Of a stretch of DNA of 60,345 nucleotides, positions 48,137 through 57,389 are shown in pieces. The notes below the pieces were generated by a model. The model was not told the DNA's origin. It saw only the letters and a program-made list of their open reading frames with translations, and did no database searches. The stretch comes from Sedimenticola sp. (GTDB lineage Bacteria > Pseudomonadota > Gammaproteobacteria > Chromatiales > Chromatiaceae), in assembly GCA_011051655.1 (NCBI GenBank), contig DRKS01000081.1, forward strand, positions 1-60,345, given 5' to 3'. Every line of letters begins with the position of its first letter. Positions within the stretch are counted from its first letter, which is position 1. A program made the position numbers and the translations under genes.

Positions 48137-49642
48137 ATGAACAAAGAGATATTATTGGTTGTCGATGCGGTTTCCAACGAAAGAGGCATCGAAAAAGAGG
48201 TGATCTTTGAGGCGATCGAGGCCGCATTGGCTTCGGCCACGCGCAAGAAAAACCCCGGTGATATCGATGTCAGGGTCTCCATCGACCGCAGCAGCGGGAA
48301 TTACGAAACCTTTCGCCGCTGGCTGGTGGTCGAAGAAGCCGGTGAGGAGGGCCTGGAAAATCCCGATGCCCAGATTCTCCTGGAGGATGCGCGCAAGACT
48401 CACCCGGATATCCAACCAGGCGAATATATCGAAGAGCCGATGGAATCCATTTCCTTTGGCCGGATTGCGGCCCAGACGGCCAAGCAGGTCATTGTTCAGA
48501 AGGTGCGCGAAGCGGAGCGCGCCAAGGTTGTCGAGGCCTATCAGGATCGCAAGGGCGAACTGGTCACCGGGATCGTAAAGCGGGCCGAGCGGGGTCAGAT
48601 CTTGCTGGATCTCGGGGGGAATGCGGAAGCGCTCATTCCCCGGGAGGAGATGATTCCACGGGAATCGGTGCGGACGGGGGACCGCATAAGGGGGTACCTT
48701 TATGATGTTCGCTCCGAGCCGCGCGGCCCCCAGCTGTTTGTCAGCCGGACGCGTCCCGAGCTGCTCATAGAGCTCTTCAAGCTGGAAGTGCCGGAAGTGG
48801 GGGAGGGGCTTATCGAAATCAAGGGCGCCGCCCGTGACACGGGGGTAAGGGCCAAGATAGCGGTTTGCGCCCATGACCCGCGTATCGACCCCGTGGGTGC
48901 ATGTGTGGGCATGCGGGGCTCCCGTGTGCAGGCGGTTTCCAATGAGCTTGGCGGAGAGCGTGTCGATATTATTCTGTGGAACGAAAACCCGGCGCAGTTT
49001 GTCATCAATGCCATGTCCCCGGCGGAGGTGGTCTCCATCGTGGTCGACGAGGATTCCCACAGCATGGATGTGGCGGTGGCCGAGGATCAACTCTCCCAGG
49101 CCATTGGCCGTGGCGGTCAAAACGTGCGCCTGGCCAGTGAGCTGACAGGCTGGGAGCTGAATGTGATGACCGAGGAAGAGGCGGCCGAAAAAAGCGAGAG
49201 CGAGGCCCGCGCCCTGGTGGAGAATTTCATGGAGCAACTGGACGTGGACGAAGAGGTCGCCGCCATCCTGGTGCAGGAGGGATTCTCCACTATCGATGAA
49301 GTGGCCTATGTTCCGCTGAACGAGATGCTCGAGATCGAGGAATTTGACCAGGCCATCGTGGAGGAACTGCGCGGCCGCGCCAAAGACGTGCTTTTGACCC
49401 GGGCGATCGCCAAGGAGGAGGTGCTTTCACAGGCCGAGCCCGCTGAAGACCTGCTGAATATGAAAGGCATGGACAAGGAGCTGGCCTACATACTGGCGAG
49501 CCGCGGCATAAAAACCATGGAGGATCTGGCGGAGCAGTCGGTGGATGAAATGATGGAAATCGAAGGTATGGATGAAGAACGAGCGGGGCAGCTGATCATG
49601 ACTGCGCGCGAGCCCTGGTTTGCCGATGAGCAACAGGGATAA
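48137..49642 (+). CDS. nusA: Transcription termination/antitermination factor NusA
   Basis: The 501-residue RNA polymerase elongation factor has an N-terminal polymerase-binding domain (about 1-125), an S1 domain (about 135-200, [21 protein letters not shown]), KH1 and KH2 (about 205-345, with [14 protein letters not shown] and [14 protein letters not shown]) and two C-terminal acidic helical repeats (about 365-425 and 440-495). Two acidic repeats are typical of gammaproteobacteria. NusA may feed back on the hairpin before rimP. Confidence 0.97.
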   Translation: MNKEILLVVDAVSNERGIEKEVIFEAIEAALASATRKKNPGDIDVRVSIDRSSGNYETFRRWLVVEEAGEEGLENPDAQILLEDARKTHPDIQPGEYIEEPMESISFGRIAAQTAKQVIVQKVREAERAKVVEAYQDRKGELVTGIVKRAERGQILLDLGGNAEALIPREEMIPRESVRTGDRIRGYLYDVRSEPRGPQLFVSRTRPELLIELFKLEVPEVGEGLIEIKGAARDTGVRAKIAVCAHDPRIDPVGACVGMRGSRVQAVSNELGGERVDIILWNENPAQFVINAMSPAEVVSIVVDEDSHSMDVAVAEDQLSQAIGRGGQNVRLASELTGWELNVMTEEEAAEKSESEARALVENFMEQLDVDEEVAAILVQEGFSTIDEVAYVPLNEMLEIEEFDQAIVEELRGRAKDVLLTRAIAKEEVLSQAEPAEDLLNMKGMDKELAYILASRGIKTMEDLAEQSVDEMMEIEGMDEERAGQLIMTAREPWFADEQQG

Positions 49643-49666
49643 AGGGGTATCTGGAGGTTCATCCAA

Positions 49667-52243
49667 ATGAGTGATGTGACGATAAGACAACTCGCTGAAG
49701 ACGTGGGCATTCCCGTGGACCGCTTATTGGGCCAACTGGGCGAGGCCGGCCTGAAGAAAGAGGGGCCGGATGCCAGCATCTCAGAAGATGAAAAGCTCAG
49801 CCTGCTGACTTACCTGCGGAGCGCTCATGGCAAGACGGGCGGCGCCGACGAGGGGGGTGAGCCGAAAAAGATTACCCTGAAGCGCAAAACGGTCAGCCAG
49901 TTGCGCCAGCCCGCCACCCAGGGCGGACGCATGGCGGGGCGGGCCGCCGCCGGCGCCCGTGCCCGGGGAGGCAAGACGGTAAATGTCGAGGTGCGGCGCA
50001 AGCGCACCTATGTCAAGCGCAGCACCGTGACCACAAGCGACCAGGAGCTGCAGGAACTGGAGGCCGCAAAAAAGGCCTTGGCGGAGCAGGCCGAGGCAAG
50101 GCGCCGGCTGGAGGAGGAGAGCGAGGCCCGCAGGGCCGCCGAGGAGCTCCGGCGCAAGGAGGAGGATGCGGCCAAACGGGCGGCTGAAGAGAGCAGGCGC
50201 GCCGCCGAGGAGGAGCGGCTGCGCAAGGAAGAAGAGGAAAAACGCAAGCAGGAGGTGCTCGAGCGCGAGGCCGCGGCCGTCAAGGAGGAAAAGCTGGGCA
50301 GAAAGCCGGCCGCCCCCCGCAAGCAGGAGCCGCGGGCCAAGGAGAAAGACAAGGGCGCCCGCAGGCGCGAAGAGCTGCACGTTGCAGAGGACAAGCGGGG
50401 CCGGCGCAAGAAAAAACCGGCCAAGCGGGCGGTTCCGGCCCGTCCCCCCCAGGAAACGCAACACGCTTTTGTCAAACCCACGGAGCCTGTCGTCCGCGAC
50501 ATCGAGATACCGGAAAGCATTACCGTCGGAGACCTGGCCCAGAAAATGTCCGTCAAGGCGGCCGAGGTCATCAAGACCCTGATGAAAATGGGCAGCATGG
50601 TGACCATCAACCAGATGCTGGACCGGGATACGGCGGCGCTTCTGGTGGAGGAAATGGGCCACAGGGCGGTCTTTCGCAAGGAGGAGGACGCCGAGACCGA
50701 GCTGATGAGCCAGGCCGAAGAGACGGGCAAGAAGGAGCCGCGCGCCCCGGTGGTGACCATCATGGGCCATGTCGACCACGGCAAGACCTCGCTGCTCGAC
50801 TATATCCGCTCCACCCGGGTGGCCGACGGTGAGGCGGGAGGCATCACCCAGCATATCGGCGCCTACCACGTGAAGACTGACAAGGGGATGATCTCGTTTC
50901 TGGACACCCCGGGACATGCCGCATTCAGCGCCATGCGCGCCCGCGGCGCCAAGGCCACGGACATCGTGGTGCTGGTGGTGGCCGCGGATGACGGGGTCAT
51001 GCCTCAAACCAAGGAGGCCATCCAGCACGCCAAGGCGGCCGATGTGCCCCTGGTGGTGGCGGTGAACAAGATCGACAAGCCCGAGGCCAATCCGGACCGG
51101 GTGATGCAGGAACTCTCCCAGGAGGATGTGATCCCCGAGGACTGGGGCGGGGAAACCATGTTCGTCCAGGTCTCGGCCAAGACCGGCCAGGGCATCGACG
51201 ACCTGCTCGACGCCCTGCTGCTGCAGGCGGAGGTGCTGGAACTCGAGGCCGTGGTGGACGGGCCCGCCCGGGGCATCATCGTGGAGTCCAGGCTCGACCG
51301 CGGGCGTGGCCCGGTGGCCACCGTCCTGGTGCAGTCGGGCACCCTGAAGACCGGGGACATACTGGTCAGCGGCCATGAGTTCGGCCGGGTGCGGGCCATG
51401 TTCGACGAGGACGGCAGACCGGTGAAGACGGCCGGACCGTCCATTCCCGTAGAGGTGCTGGGGCTTTCGGGCGTGCCCAATGCGGGGGATGACGCCCTGG
51501 TCGTCCCCGACGAGCGCAAGGCGCGGGAAGTGACCGCCCTGCGCCAGGAGAAGCTGCGTGACAGCAGGCTGGCGGCCCAGAAGGCGGCCAAGCTGGATGA
51601 GATCTTCTCCCAGATGTCCGAAGGCGAAGTGAACTGCGTCAACCTCATCATCAAGGCCGATGTGCAGGGCAGCGTGGAGGCGCTCAAGGAGTCGCTGGGC
51701 AAGATTTCCACGGACGAGGTCAAGGTCAAGGTAGTGGCGGCGGGCGTTGGCGGCATCAATGAGTCTGACGCCAACCTGGCGGTCACCTCCAACGCCATCC
51801 TGATCGGCTTCAATGTCCGCGCGGACGCCGCCGCCCGGCGGGTGATCGAGGAAAAAGAGCTGGATCTGCGTTACTACAGCATCATCTATGAGGTGATCGA
51901 TGATGTGAAGAAGGCGGTCGTCGGAATGCTGAAGCCCGAGGTTCGCGAGGAGATCATCGGCCTGGCCGAGGTGCGGGATGTATTCCGCTCCTCCAAGCTG
52001 GGTGCCATCGCCGGCTGCATGGTGGTGGAAGGGGTGATCAAGCGTAACAACCCCATTCGCGTGCTGCGTGACAATGTGGTGATCTACGAGGGATCGCTGG
52101 AGTCCCTGCGCCGCTTCAAGGAGGATGTCACCGAGGTGAAGAAAGGCCTGGAGTGCGGCATCGGGGTGAGAAACTACAATGATGTGAAGCCCGGCGATCA
52201 GATCGAGGTCTTCGAACAAATCCAAGTGACCCGCGAGATTTAA
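49667..52243 (+). CDS. infB: Translation initiation factor IF-2
   Basis: The 858-residue GTPase brings initiator tRNA to the 30S subunit. It has an N-terminal IF2N domain (1-55), a long Ala/Glu/Arg/Lys-rich helical linker (about 120-270), a second IF2N-like segment (about 285-335) and the G domain with [12 protein letters not shown] from Gly367, [11 protein letters not shown] and [12 protein letters not shown]-terminal domains II-IV follow (about 540-858). GC-rich repeats in the linker give long false antisense frames. It follows nusA by 24 bp. Confidence 0.97.
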   Translation: MSDVTIRQLAEDVGIPVDRLLGQLGEAGLKKEGPDASISEDEKLSLLTYLRSAHGKTGGADEGGEPKKITLKRKTVSQLRQPATQGGRMAGRAAAGARARGGKTVNVEVRRKRTYVKRSTVTTSDQELQELEAAKKALAEQAEARRRLEEESEARRAAEELRRKEEDAAKRAAEESRRAAEEERLRKEEEEKRKQEVLEREAAAVKEEKLGRKPAAPRKQEPRAKEKDKGARRREELHVAEDKRGRRKKKPAKRAVPARPPQETQHAFVKPTEPVVRDIEIPESITVGDLAQKMSVKAAEVIKTLMKMGSMVTINQMLDRDTAALLVEEMGHRAVFRKEEDAETELMSQAEETGKKEPRAPVVTIMGHVDHGKTSLLDYIRSTRVADGEAGGITQHIGAYHVKTDKGMISFLDTPGHAAFSAMRARGAKATDIVVLVVAADDGVMPQTKEAIQHAKAADVPLVVAVNKIDKPEANPDRVMQELSQEDVIPEDWGGETMFVQVSAKTGQGIDDLLDALLLQAEVLELEAVVDGPARGIIVESRLDRGRGPVATVLVQSGTLKTGDILVSGHEFGRVRAMFDEDGRPVKTAGPSIPVEVLGLSGVPNAGDDALVVPDERKAREVTALRQEKLRDSRLAAQKAAKLDEIFSQMSEGEVNCVNLIIKADVQGSVEALKESLGKISTDEVKVKVVAAGVGGINESDANLAVTSNAILIGFNVRADAAARRVIEEKELDLRYYSIIYEVIDDVKKAVVGMLKPEVREEIIGLAEVRDVFRSSKLGAIAGCMVVEGVIKRNNPIRVLRDNVVIYEGSLESLRRFKEDVTEVKKGLECGIGVRNYNDVKPGDQIEVFEQIQVTREI

Positions 52244-52258
52244 GAGACACGGCAGGGA

Positions 52259-52633
52259 ATGACCCGGGAATTCAGCAGAACGGAGCGCGTCGGCTCTCAG
52301 ATGCAACGCGAGTTGTCGATATTGGTGCGGGACGGGCTCAAAGACCCCCGCCTGGGCATGGTCACCATCCAGGAGGTGCGGGTGGTGCGGGACCTGTCCC
52401 ATGCAAAGGTCTATGTTACGGTCATGGGCGGCGAGGCGGACAGGGCGGCCAGCATCCGCATCCTGAACGAAAGCGCCTCATTCCTGCGCCGCGAACTGGG
52501 CCGCCTGATGAAGCTTCGCACCGTCCCCCAGCTGAAATTCGTTTATGACGATTCCATCGAGCGCGGCTCCCGCCTCTCGGCCATGATCGAAGAAGCGGTG
52601 GAATCGGACCGGGCGAAGGAACGGTCAGAGTAA
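52259..52633 (+). CDS. rbfA: 30S ribosome-binding factor RbfA
   Basis: The 124-residue KH-type cold-shock 30S maturation factor shows RTERVGSQMQRELSILVRDG, the KH region DLSHAKVYVTVMG and PQLKFVYDDSIERGSRL. ATG 52259 follows GGCAGGG and lies 15 bp after infB. The family, length and operon place agree. Confidence 0.95.
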   Translation: MTREFSRTERVGSQMQRELSILVRDGLKDPRLGMVTIQEVRVVRDLSHAKVYVTVMGGEADRAASIRILNESASFLRRELGRLMKLRTVPQLKFVYDDSIERGSRLSAMIEEAVESDRAKERSE

Positions 52634-52639
52634 TCCGGC

Positions 52640-53548
52640 ATGGGGAGACAAAGACAACGCGGAAGAAACGTACAGGGGATACTGCTGCTGGACAAGCCGC
52701 TGGGCATTACCTCCAATGCCGCCCTGCAACAGGTGAAGCGGATCTTTCATGCGCGCAAGGCCGGGCATACCGGCAGCCTGGACCCGCTGGCGGACGGCCT
52801 GCTTCCGATCTGCTTCGGTTCGGCCACCAAGATATCGGCCTATCTGCTGGATGCGGACAAGCGCTACCGGGTAAGGGTCAGGCTGGGCGTCACCACCACC
52901 ACGGCCGATGCCGAGGGCGAAGTGCTGCGGACATGCCCCACCGAAGGCGTTACCGAGCAGGCCATTCGCTCTGTGCTGAGTACTTTTGTGGGTGAGATCC
53001 AGCAATTGCCGCCCATGTATTCCGCCTTGAAGCACAAGGGCGAACGGCTTTACAAACTGGCCCGCCAGGGTATCGAAGTGGAGCGGGAACCGCGGCTGGT
53101 GACCATCCATGCATTGGAACTGCTCTGCTGTGACTTGCCGGAATTCGAGCTGGACGTGCACTGCTCGAAGGGCACCTATGTGCGCACCCTGGCGGAGGAT
53201 ATCGGTGAGGCCCTGGGCTGCGGCGCCCATGTATCCGCGCTGCGCCGCACGGGTGTCGGTCCTTTTGGCACGGAGGGCATCGTCAGCATGGAGACCATAG
53301 AGGCCAGGGCGGAGGAAGGGCCGGAGGCCCTGGATCAATTGCTCCTGCCGGTTGAGAGTGCCTTGGCGGATTGGCCGGCGGTGCGGCTATCGGGTGACGC
53401 GGCCTATTACCTGCGCATGGGGCAGCCCGTATTGGTGCCAAAGGCGCCGACGGAGGGGTGGGTGCGCCTTTATGCCGGCGAGGGCAGATTCATCGGCGTC
53501 GGCCAGATCCAGGACGACGGCAAAGTGGCGCCGAAAAGATTGATGTAG
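52640..53548 (+). CDS. truB: tRNA pseudouridine(55) synthase TruB
   Basis: The 302-residue enzyme makes pseudouridine 55 in the T loop of tRNAs. The catalytic Asp48 lies in [14 protein letters not shown], the same number as in E. coli. [36 protein letters not shown] and [14 protein letters not shown] are further hallmarks, with a C-terminal PUA domain (about 250-300). The TAG stop is the first base triplet touching a heptamer array, so the gene end and repeat start coincide. Confidence 0.96.
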   Translation: MGRQRQRGRNVQGILLLDKPLGITSNAALQQVKRIFHARKAGHTGSLDPLADGLLPICFGSATKISAYLLDADKRYRVRVRLGVTTTTADAEGEVLRTCPTEGVTEQAIRSVLSTFVGEIQQLPPMYSALKHKGERLYKLARQGIEVEREPRLVTIHALELLCCDLPEFELDVHCSKGTYVRTLAEDIGEALGCGAHVSALRRTGVGPFGTEGIVSMETIEARAEEGPEALDQLLLPVESALADWPAVRLSGDAAYYLRMGQPVLVPKAPTEGWVRLYAGEGRFIGVGQIQDDGKVAPKRLM

Positions 53549-53685
53549 CGATTAGCTGTTAGCGATTAGCAATTAGCAATTAGCGATTAGCAATTAGCTA
53601 ACAGCTAATCGCTAACAGCTAACAGCTAACAGCTAACAGCTAACAGCTAACAGCTAACAGCTAACAGCTAACAGCTAACAGCTAC
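53547..53685. repeat. Bipartite inverted heptanucleotide repeat array
   Basis: Seven heptamers of the form AGCnnTT (AGCGATT, AGCTGTT, AGCAATT) run from the truB stop to 53595. Twelve heptamers of the AGCTAAC type, in complementary orientation, then run to 53679, with a partial unit. The two halves are reverse complements over their central part and could form a long hairpin. The array separates truB from rpsO. Confidence 0.85.
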
Positions 53686-53771
53686 ACACGGCTCCCTGAG
53701 CTCATTGTTGGGGATGCCGGGGGTCGGGAACGGCCGTTTTTTTAACCTTGAAACCGAGAGGATTCTATCTC

Positions 53772-54041
53772 ATGACAATGAGCGCAGATGAAAAAAGTGC
53801 AATCATTAAAGAATACCAGCGTGGACCGGATGACACCGGCTCGCCGGAGGTGCAGGTCGCGCTGTTGACGACCCGTATAAACCAGCTGACAGGGCATTTT
53901 GCGGAACACAAGCATGACCACCATTCCCGCCGGGGTCTGGTGCGCATGGTTAACTCGCGGCGCAAGCTGTTGGACTATCTCAAGGGTAAGGATGTGGAGC
54001 GTTATCGCTCGCTGATTTCCCGTCTCGGCCTGCGGCGCTGA
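53772..54041 (+). CDS. rpsO: 30S ribosomal protein S15
   Basis: The 89-residue primary 16S rRNA-binding protein shows [40 protein letters not shown] and [15 protein letters not shown] 53772 gives the exact E. coli length; AGAGGA at 53757-53762 is the ribosome site. In E. coli S15 represses its own mRNA through a leader pseudoknot, which cannot be confirmed here. The rpsO-pnp order is conserved. Confidence 0.97.
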   Translation: MTMSADEKSAIIKEYQRGPDDTGSPEVQVALLTTRINQLTGHFAEHKHDHHSRRGLVRMVNSRRKLLDYLKGKDVERYRSLISRLGLRR

Positions 54042-54067
54042 GTTGGCAATTTTCTGAGGATCATATA

Positions 54068-56155
54068 GTGACTCAAATCAAAAAAGAATTTCAATTCGGC
54101 CCTCACAAGGTCACCATCGAGACCGGTGAAATCGCCCGTCAGGCCGATGGGGCCGTTGTGGTCGATATGGATGGCACCACGGTGCTGGTTACCGCCGTAG
54201 GCCGGAAAGATGTCCAGGAAGGCCGGGATTTCTTCCCTCTGACCATCAACTACCAGGAGCGGGTCTATGCGGCGGGCCGCATCCCCGGCGGTTTCTTCCG
54301 CCGTGAGGGGCGTCCCACCGAAAAGGAGACCCTGACCAGCCGCCTGATCGACCGTCCCCTGCGTCCCCTGTTCCCGAAGGGCTTTCTCAATGAGGTGCAG
54401 GTGGTGGCCACGGTGATCTCCCTGCACCGGGAGATCGACCCGGACATTCCCGCCATGATCGGCGCTTCCGCGGCGCTGGCCATTTCCGGCATTCCCTTCA
54501 ATGGCCCCATCGGCGCGGCGCGGGTGGGCTACAAGGACGGCCAGTATCTGCTCAATCCCACCCTCTCCGAAACCGTTGACTCGGAGCTGAACCTGGTGGT
54601 GGCCGGTACCGAGAGGGCGGTCTTGATGGTTGAGTCAGAGGCCAATCAGCTCTCTGAAGAGATCATGCTGGGCGCCGTGCTGTTCGGCCACGAGCAGATG
54701 CAGACGGCGATACAGGTCATCAACGAGCTGGCCCAGGAGGTGGGCAACCCCGCCTGGGACTGGACCGCTCCCGGGAAAGACGAGTCGGTTGCCGCCAGGG
54801 TGGCCGAGGTCTGCCGCGAGGATGTCACCGCGGCCTATACGATTGCCGACAAGATGGCCCGCCAGGAGCGCCTGGGCGATATCCGGGCGGCGACTGTCGA
54901 ACGGCTGTGCGGCGAGCACGAAGGCGCATTGCCGGAAGAGGAGGTTCGCAATGCCCTCTCGGCCCTGGAGAAGAGCATCGTCCGCGGCCGTATCCTGGCG
55001 GGCGAGCCCCGCATCGACGGCCGCGATACCCGCACCGTGCGTCCCATCAGCGTGCGCACCGGCGTGCTGTCGCGCACCCACGGCTCCGCCCTGTTCACCC
55101 GGGGGGAAACCCAGGCCCTGGTGGTCACCACCCTGGGAACCGAGCGCGACTCCCAGATTATCGACGCCCTGGAAGGGGAATACCGCGAGCGCTTCATGCT
55201 GCACTACAACTTCCCTCCCTACTGCGTGGGCGAGACCGGCTTCATGACCGGCCCCAAGCGCCGGGAGATCGGCCACGGCCGTCTGGCCAAGCGCGGCATC
55301 CAGGCCGTCATGCCGGACATGGACGAATTCCCATACTCCATCCGCGTGGTGTCCGAGATCACCGAGTCCAACGGCTCCAGTTCCATGGCCAGCGTCTGCG
55401 GCACCAGCCTGTCCCTGATGGATGCCGGTGTGCCCATCAAGGCGCCGGTGGCGGGCGTGGCCATGGGCCTGATCAAGGAGGAAGACGGCTTCGCCGTGCT
55501 CACCGATATCCTGGGTGACGAGGACCACCTCGGCGACATGGACTTCAAGGTCGCCGGCACCAGCGATGGCATAACCGCCCTGCAGATGGATATCAAGATC
55601 GAAGGCATCACCCGCGAGATCATGGAGTCCGCCCTGGAGCAGGCCAAAGAGGGCCGCCTGCACATCCTTGGCGAGATGAACAAGGAGATCGAGAGCCATC
55701 GTGAAGAGATGTCCGAGCATGCGCCGCGCATCATCACCATCAAGATCAATCCGGACAAGATCCGCGACGTCATCGGCAAGGGCGGCGTCACCATCCGAAG
55801 CATTACCGAAGAGACCGGTGCCACCGTGGATGTCACCGATGATGGCACCGTCAAGATCTTCTCCGTGGACAAGTCCGCCGGCGAAGAGGCCAAAAAGCGC
55901 ATCGAGCTGATTACCGCCGATGTGGAAGTCGGGGCCGTCTATGAAGGCAGGGTGGCCCGCCTGATGGACTTTGGCGCCTTTGTCACCATTCTGCCGGGCA
56001 AGGACGGGCTGGTGCACATCTCCCAGATCTGCGAGGAGCGGGTCGAGAAGGTCAGCGACAAGCTGTCCGAGGGAGACCGGGTGAAGGTCAAGGTCCTGGA
56101 AGTGGACAAGCAGGGCCGCATACGGCTCAGCATGAAGGCGGTTCCCCAGGATTGA
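54068..56155 (+). CDS. pnp: Polyribonucleotide nucleotidyltransferase (PNPase)
   Basis: The 695-residue phosphorolytic 3'-5' exoribonuclease has two RNase PH domains (about 1-210 and 320-550) around a helical domain, then a KH domain (about 555-615, [16 protein letters not shown]) and an S1 domain (about 620-690, [18 protein letters not shown]). Core motifs [12 protein letters not shown] and [19 protein letters not shown] (active-site region) are present. The start is GTG 54068 with TGAGGA at 54055-54060, 26 bp after rpsO. Confidence 0.97.
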   Translation: MTQIKKEFQFGPHKVTIETGEIARQADGAVVVDMDGTTVLVTAVGRKDVQEGRDFFPLTINYQERVYAAGRIPGGFFRREGRPTEKETLTSRLIDRPLRPLFPKGFLNEVQVVATVISLHREIDPDIPAMIGASAALAISGIPFNGPIGAARVGYKDGQYLLNPTLSETVDSELNLVVAGTERAVLMVESEANQLSEEIMLGAVLFGHEQMQTAIQVINELAQEVGNPAWDWTAPGKDESVAARVAEVCREDVTAAYTIADKMARQERLGDIRAATVERLCGEHEGALPEEEVRNALSALEKSIVRGRILAGEPRIDGRDTRTVRPISVRTGVLSRTHGSALFTRGETQALVVTTLGTERDSQIIDALEGEYRERFMLHYNFPPYCVGETGFMTGPKRREIGHGRLAKRGIQAVMPDMDEFPYSIRVVSEITESNGSSSMASVCGTSLSLMDAGVPIKAPVAGVAMGLIKEEDGFAVLTDILGDEDHLGDMDFKVAGTSDGITALQMDIKIEGITREIMESALEQAKEGRLHILGEMNKEIESHREEMSEHAPRIITIKINPDKIRDVIGKGGVTIRSITEETGATVDVTDDGTVKIFSVDKSAGEEAKKRIELITADVEVGAVYEGRVARLMDFGAFVTILPGKDGLVHISQICEERVEKVSDKLSEGDRVKVKVLEVDKQGRIRLSMKAVPQD

Positions 56156-56176
56156 TGCGCCGGAGCCGCCGATAGG

Positions 56177-56201
56177 GAAGGGGCCTCGAGCCCCTTCTTT
56201 T
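56177..56201 (+). terminator. Rho-independent terminator after pnp
   Basis: GAAGGGGC (56177-56184) pairs with GCCCCTTC (56190-56197) across loop CTCGA, followed by TTTT. It closes the rimP-pnp transcript block. Confidence 0.92.
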
Positions 56202-56271
56202 CGTTTGGGGGCTCAACAAAGGGCCCCGTGGAGCCGCTATCCTGATCAGGTTTTTCCGGAATGGATTTGAG

Positions 56272-56279
56272 ATGAGGCG
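56272..56279 (+). other. Severed 5' end of the serine protease gene
   Basis: ATGAGGCG encodes Met-Arg and the first two bases of an Arg codon. Joined to T57390 it reads ATG AGG CGT TTA CCG and continues in the protease frame, restoring the N-terminus MRRLPAPAFLVVTLLAVF, a typical signal peptide. The intact gene would encode 940 residues. A weak TGGA lies before the ATG. Confidence 0.75.
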
Positions 56280-57389
56280 TTATATTTCAAGCAGGAACCG
56301 GCGCAAAATAGAGAAAACATGAAATTCAGATCAAGAAATTTGCGCGCAATAGCAGACTGCATTATCGGCGACAACGATCACTTCCCGTATAGGTCGAGTA
56401 GCCGCATTACTCAGTTTTTTGAAGAATGTGACCTAGATTTTGTACACGATGGTTCAACCAGGTGGGCCTGGACTGTAAGTAGACTGGAAGAGCTACTACA
56501 AGAGCCACAACCAAAAACGAATACGTTGCCAGAAAGACTCGTGCATGTGCTAAGGATATTGATGTTAAAACAGGATGCTGCAGACGATGATCCAGACAGA
56601 TCACTCGCTTTGGCAGAGTTAAACAAGCCATTAGGTCGTGAAGGATATGAAGCATTTTATGGCGAAGATAACCTGCTCTATATTCGTCATATAGGCACGC
56701 AAACATTATCTATTGGCAATAACCCCCATCGCCCATTTACTCCACAGGAAATAAAACGTAAGGAGAAATTAACAGAGTATCTGGATACCTGCTCGGAAGA
56801 TGAGTTAATCGAAGAAGTACTTCTGCCCTTGTTTAGGCAGCTTGGTTTTCACCGTATCACTGCAGCAGGTCATAAAGATAAAGCTTTGGAATATGGGAAG
56901 GATGTGTGGATGCGATATGTTCTTCCTACGCAACATGTACTTTACTTTGGGATACAAGCGAAAAAAGTAAAGCTTGATGCATCTGGTTCAAGCAAAGGAT
57001 CAAATGCGAATATTTCTGAAATCTATCATCAAGTACTCATGATGTTGGGACACGAAATATTTGATCCAGAAACAAGTAAAAAGGTACTGGTAGATCACGC
57101 ATTCATTGTTGCAGGTGGCGAAATTACAAAACCAGCACGAAACTGGCTTGGTGGTAAGCTAGATGCTACAAAGCGAAGTCAAATTATGTTCATGGATAGG
57201 GACGATATTCTTAATCTATACATTGTAAGCAACATCCCCATCCCGCAAGAAGCCTGTAGCGCTGATGATGACTTCGATGATGACATTCCTTTCTAATCAT
57301 AGAGAATGTGGTGGAAAGAAACATAACATCAAGGCGCTGCACCTGACCGCTATTCCGCTGCGCTTCATAGCGGCAGGTGAGCTTGGTCG
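56280..57389 (+). mobile_element. Putative integron gene cassette inserted at a secondary site
   Basis: The 1110-bp unit starts after G56279 (G/TTATAT) and ends at G57389 (G/TTTACC). It carries one AT-richer gene with a short leader and an attC-like site at its 3' end, the layout of a gene cassette. Excision restores the reading frame of the flanking protease gene exactly. No integrase gene or second cassette is present in the window. Confidence 0.75.
56319..57296 (+). CDS. Predicted PD-(D/E)XK nuclease-like defence protein (cassette cargo)
   Basis: The 325-residue product has an N-terminal helical domain (about 1-60, FRSRNLRAIADCIIG then SSSRITQFFEECDLDFVHDG) like the N-terminal domains found on AbiJ-type defence proteins. 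The central and C-terminal part (about 160-305) resembles Mrr-like restriction endonucleases: EEVLLPLFRQLGFHRI, then GKDVWMRY with Asp195 and FGIQAKK with Gln213 and Lys215, a D...QxK active site. The tail is acidic (DDDFDDDIPF). Base composition is clearly AT-richer than the window. It has a short leader and no promoter of its own. Family assignment is by eye, and target and activity are unknown. Confidence 0.6.
   Translation: MKFRSRNLRAIADCIIGDNDHFPYRSSSRITQFFEECDLDFVHDGSTRWAWTVSRLEELLQEPQPKTNTLPERLVHVLRILMLKQDAADDDPDRSLALAELNKPLGREGYEAFYGEDNLLYIRHIGTQTLSIGNNPHRPFTPQEIKRKEKLTEYLDTCSEDELIEEVLLPLFRQLGFHRITAAGHKDKALEYGKDVWMRYVLPTQHVLYFGIQAKKVKLDASGSSKGSNANISEIYHQVLMMLGHEIFDPETSKKVLVDHAFIVAGGEITKPARNWLGGKLDATKRSQIMFMDRDDILNLYIVSNIPIPQEACSADDDFDDDIPF

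Noticed and set aside
49781-52402. 873-codon antisense frame opposite infB
   Set aside because: Shadow of the infB reading frame and its repetitive charged linker.
53547-53685. CRISPR-like array
   Set aside because: Units are 7 bp with no spacers and the orientation inverts half way, so it is a heptamer repeat array, not a CRISPR.
53730-53755. Terminator before rpsO (AACGGCCGTT followed by Ts)
   Set aside because: The palindrome has no loop and only short arms, too weak to call a terminator.
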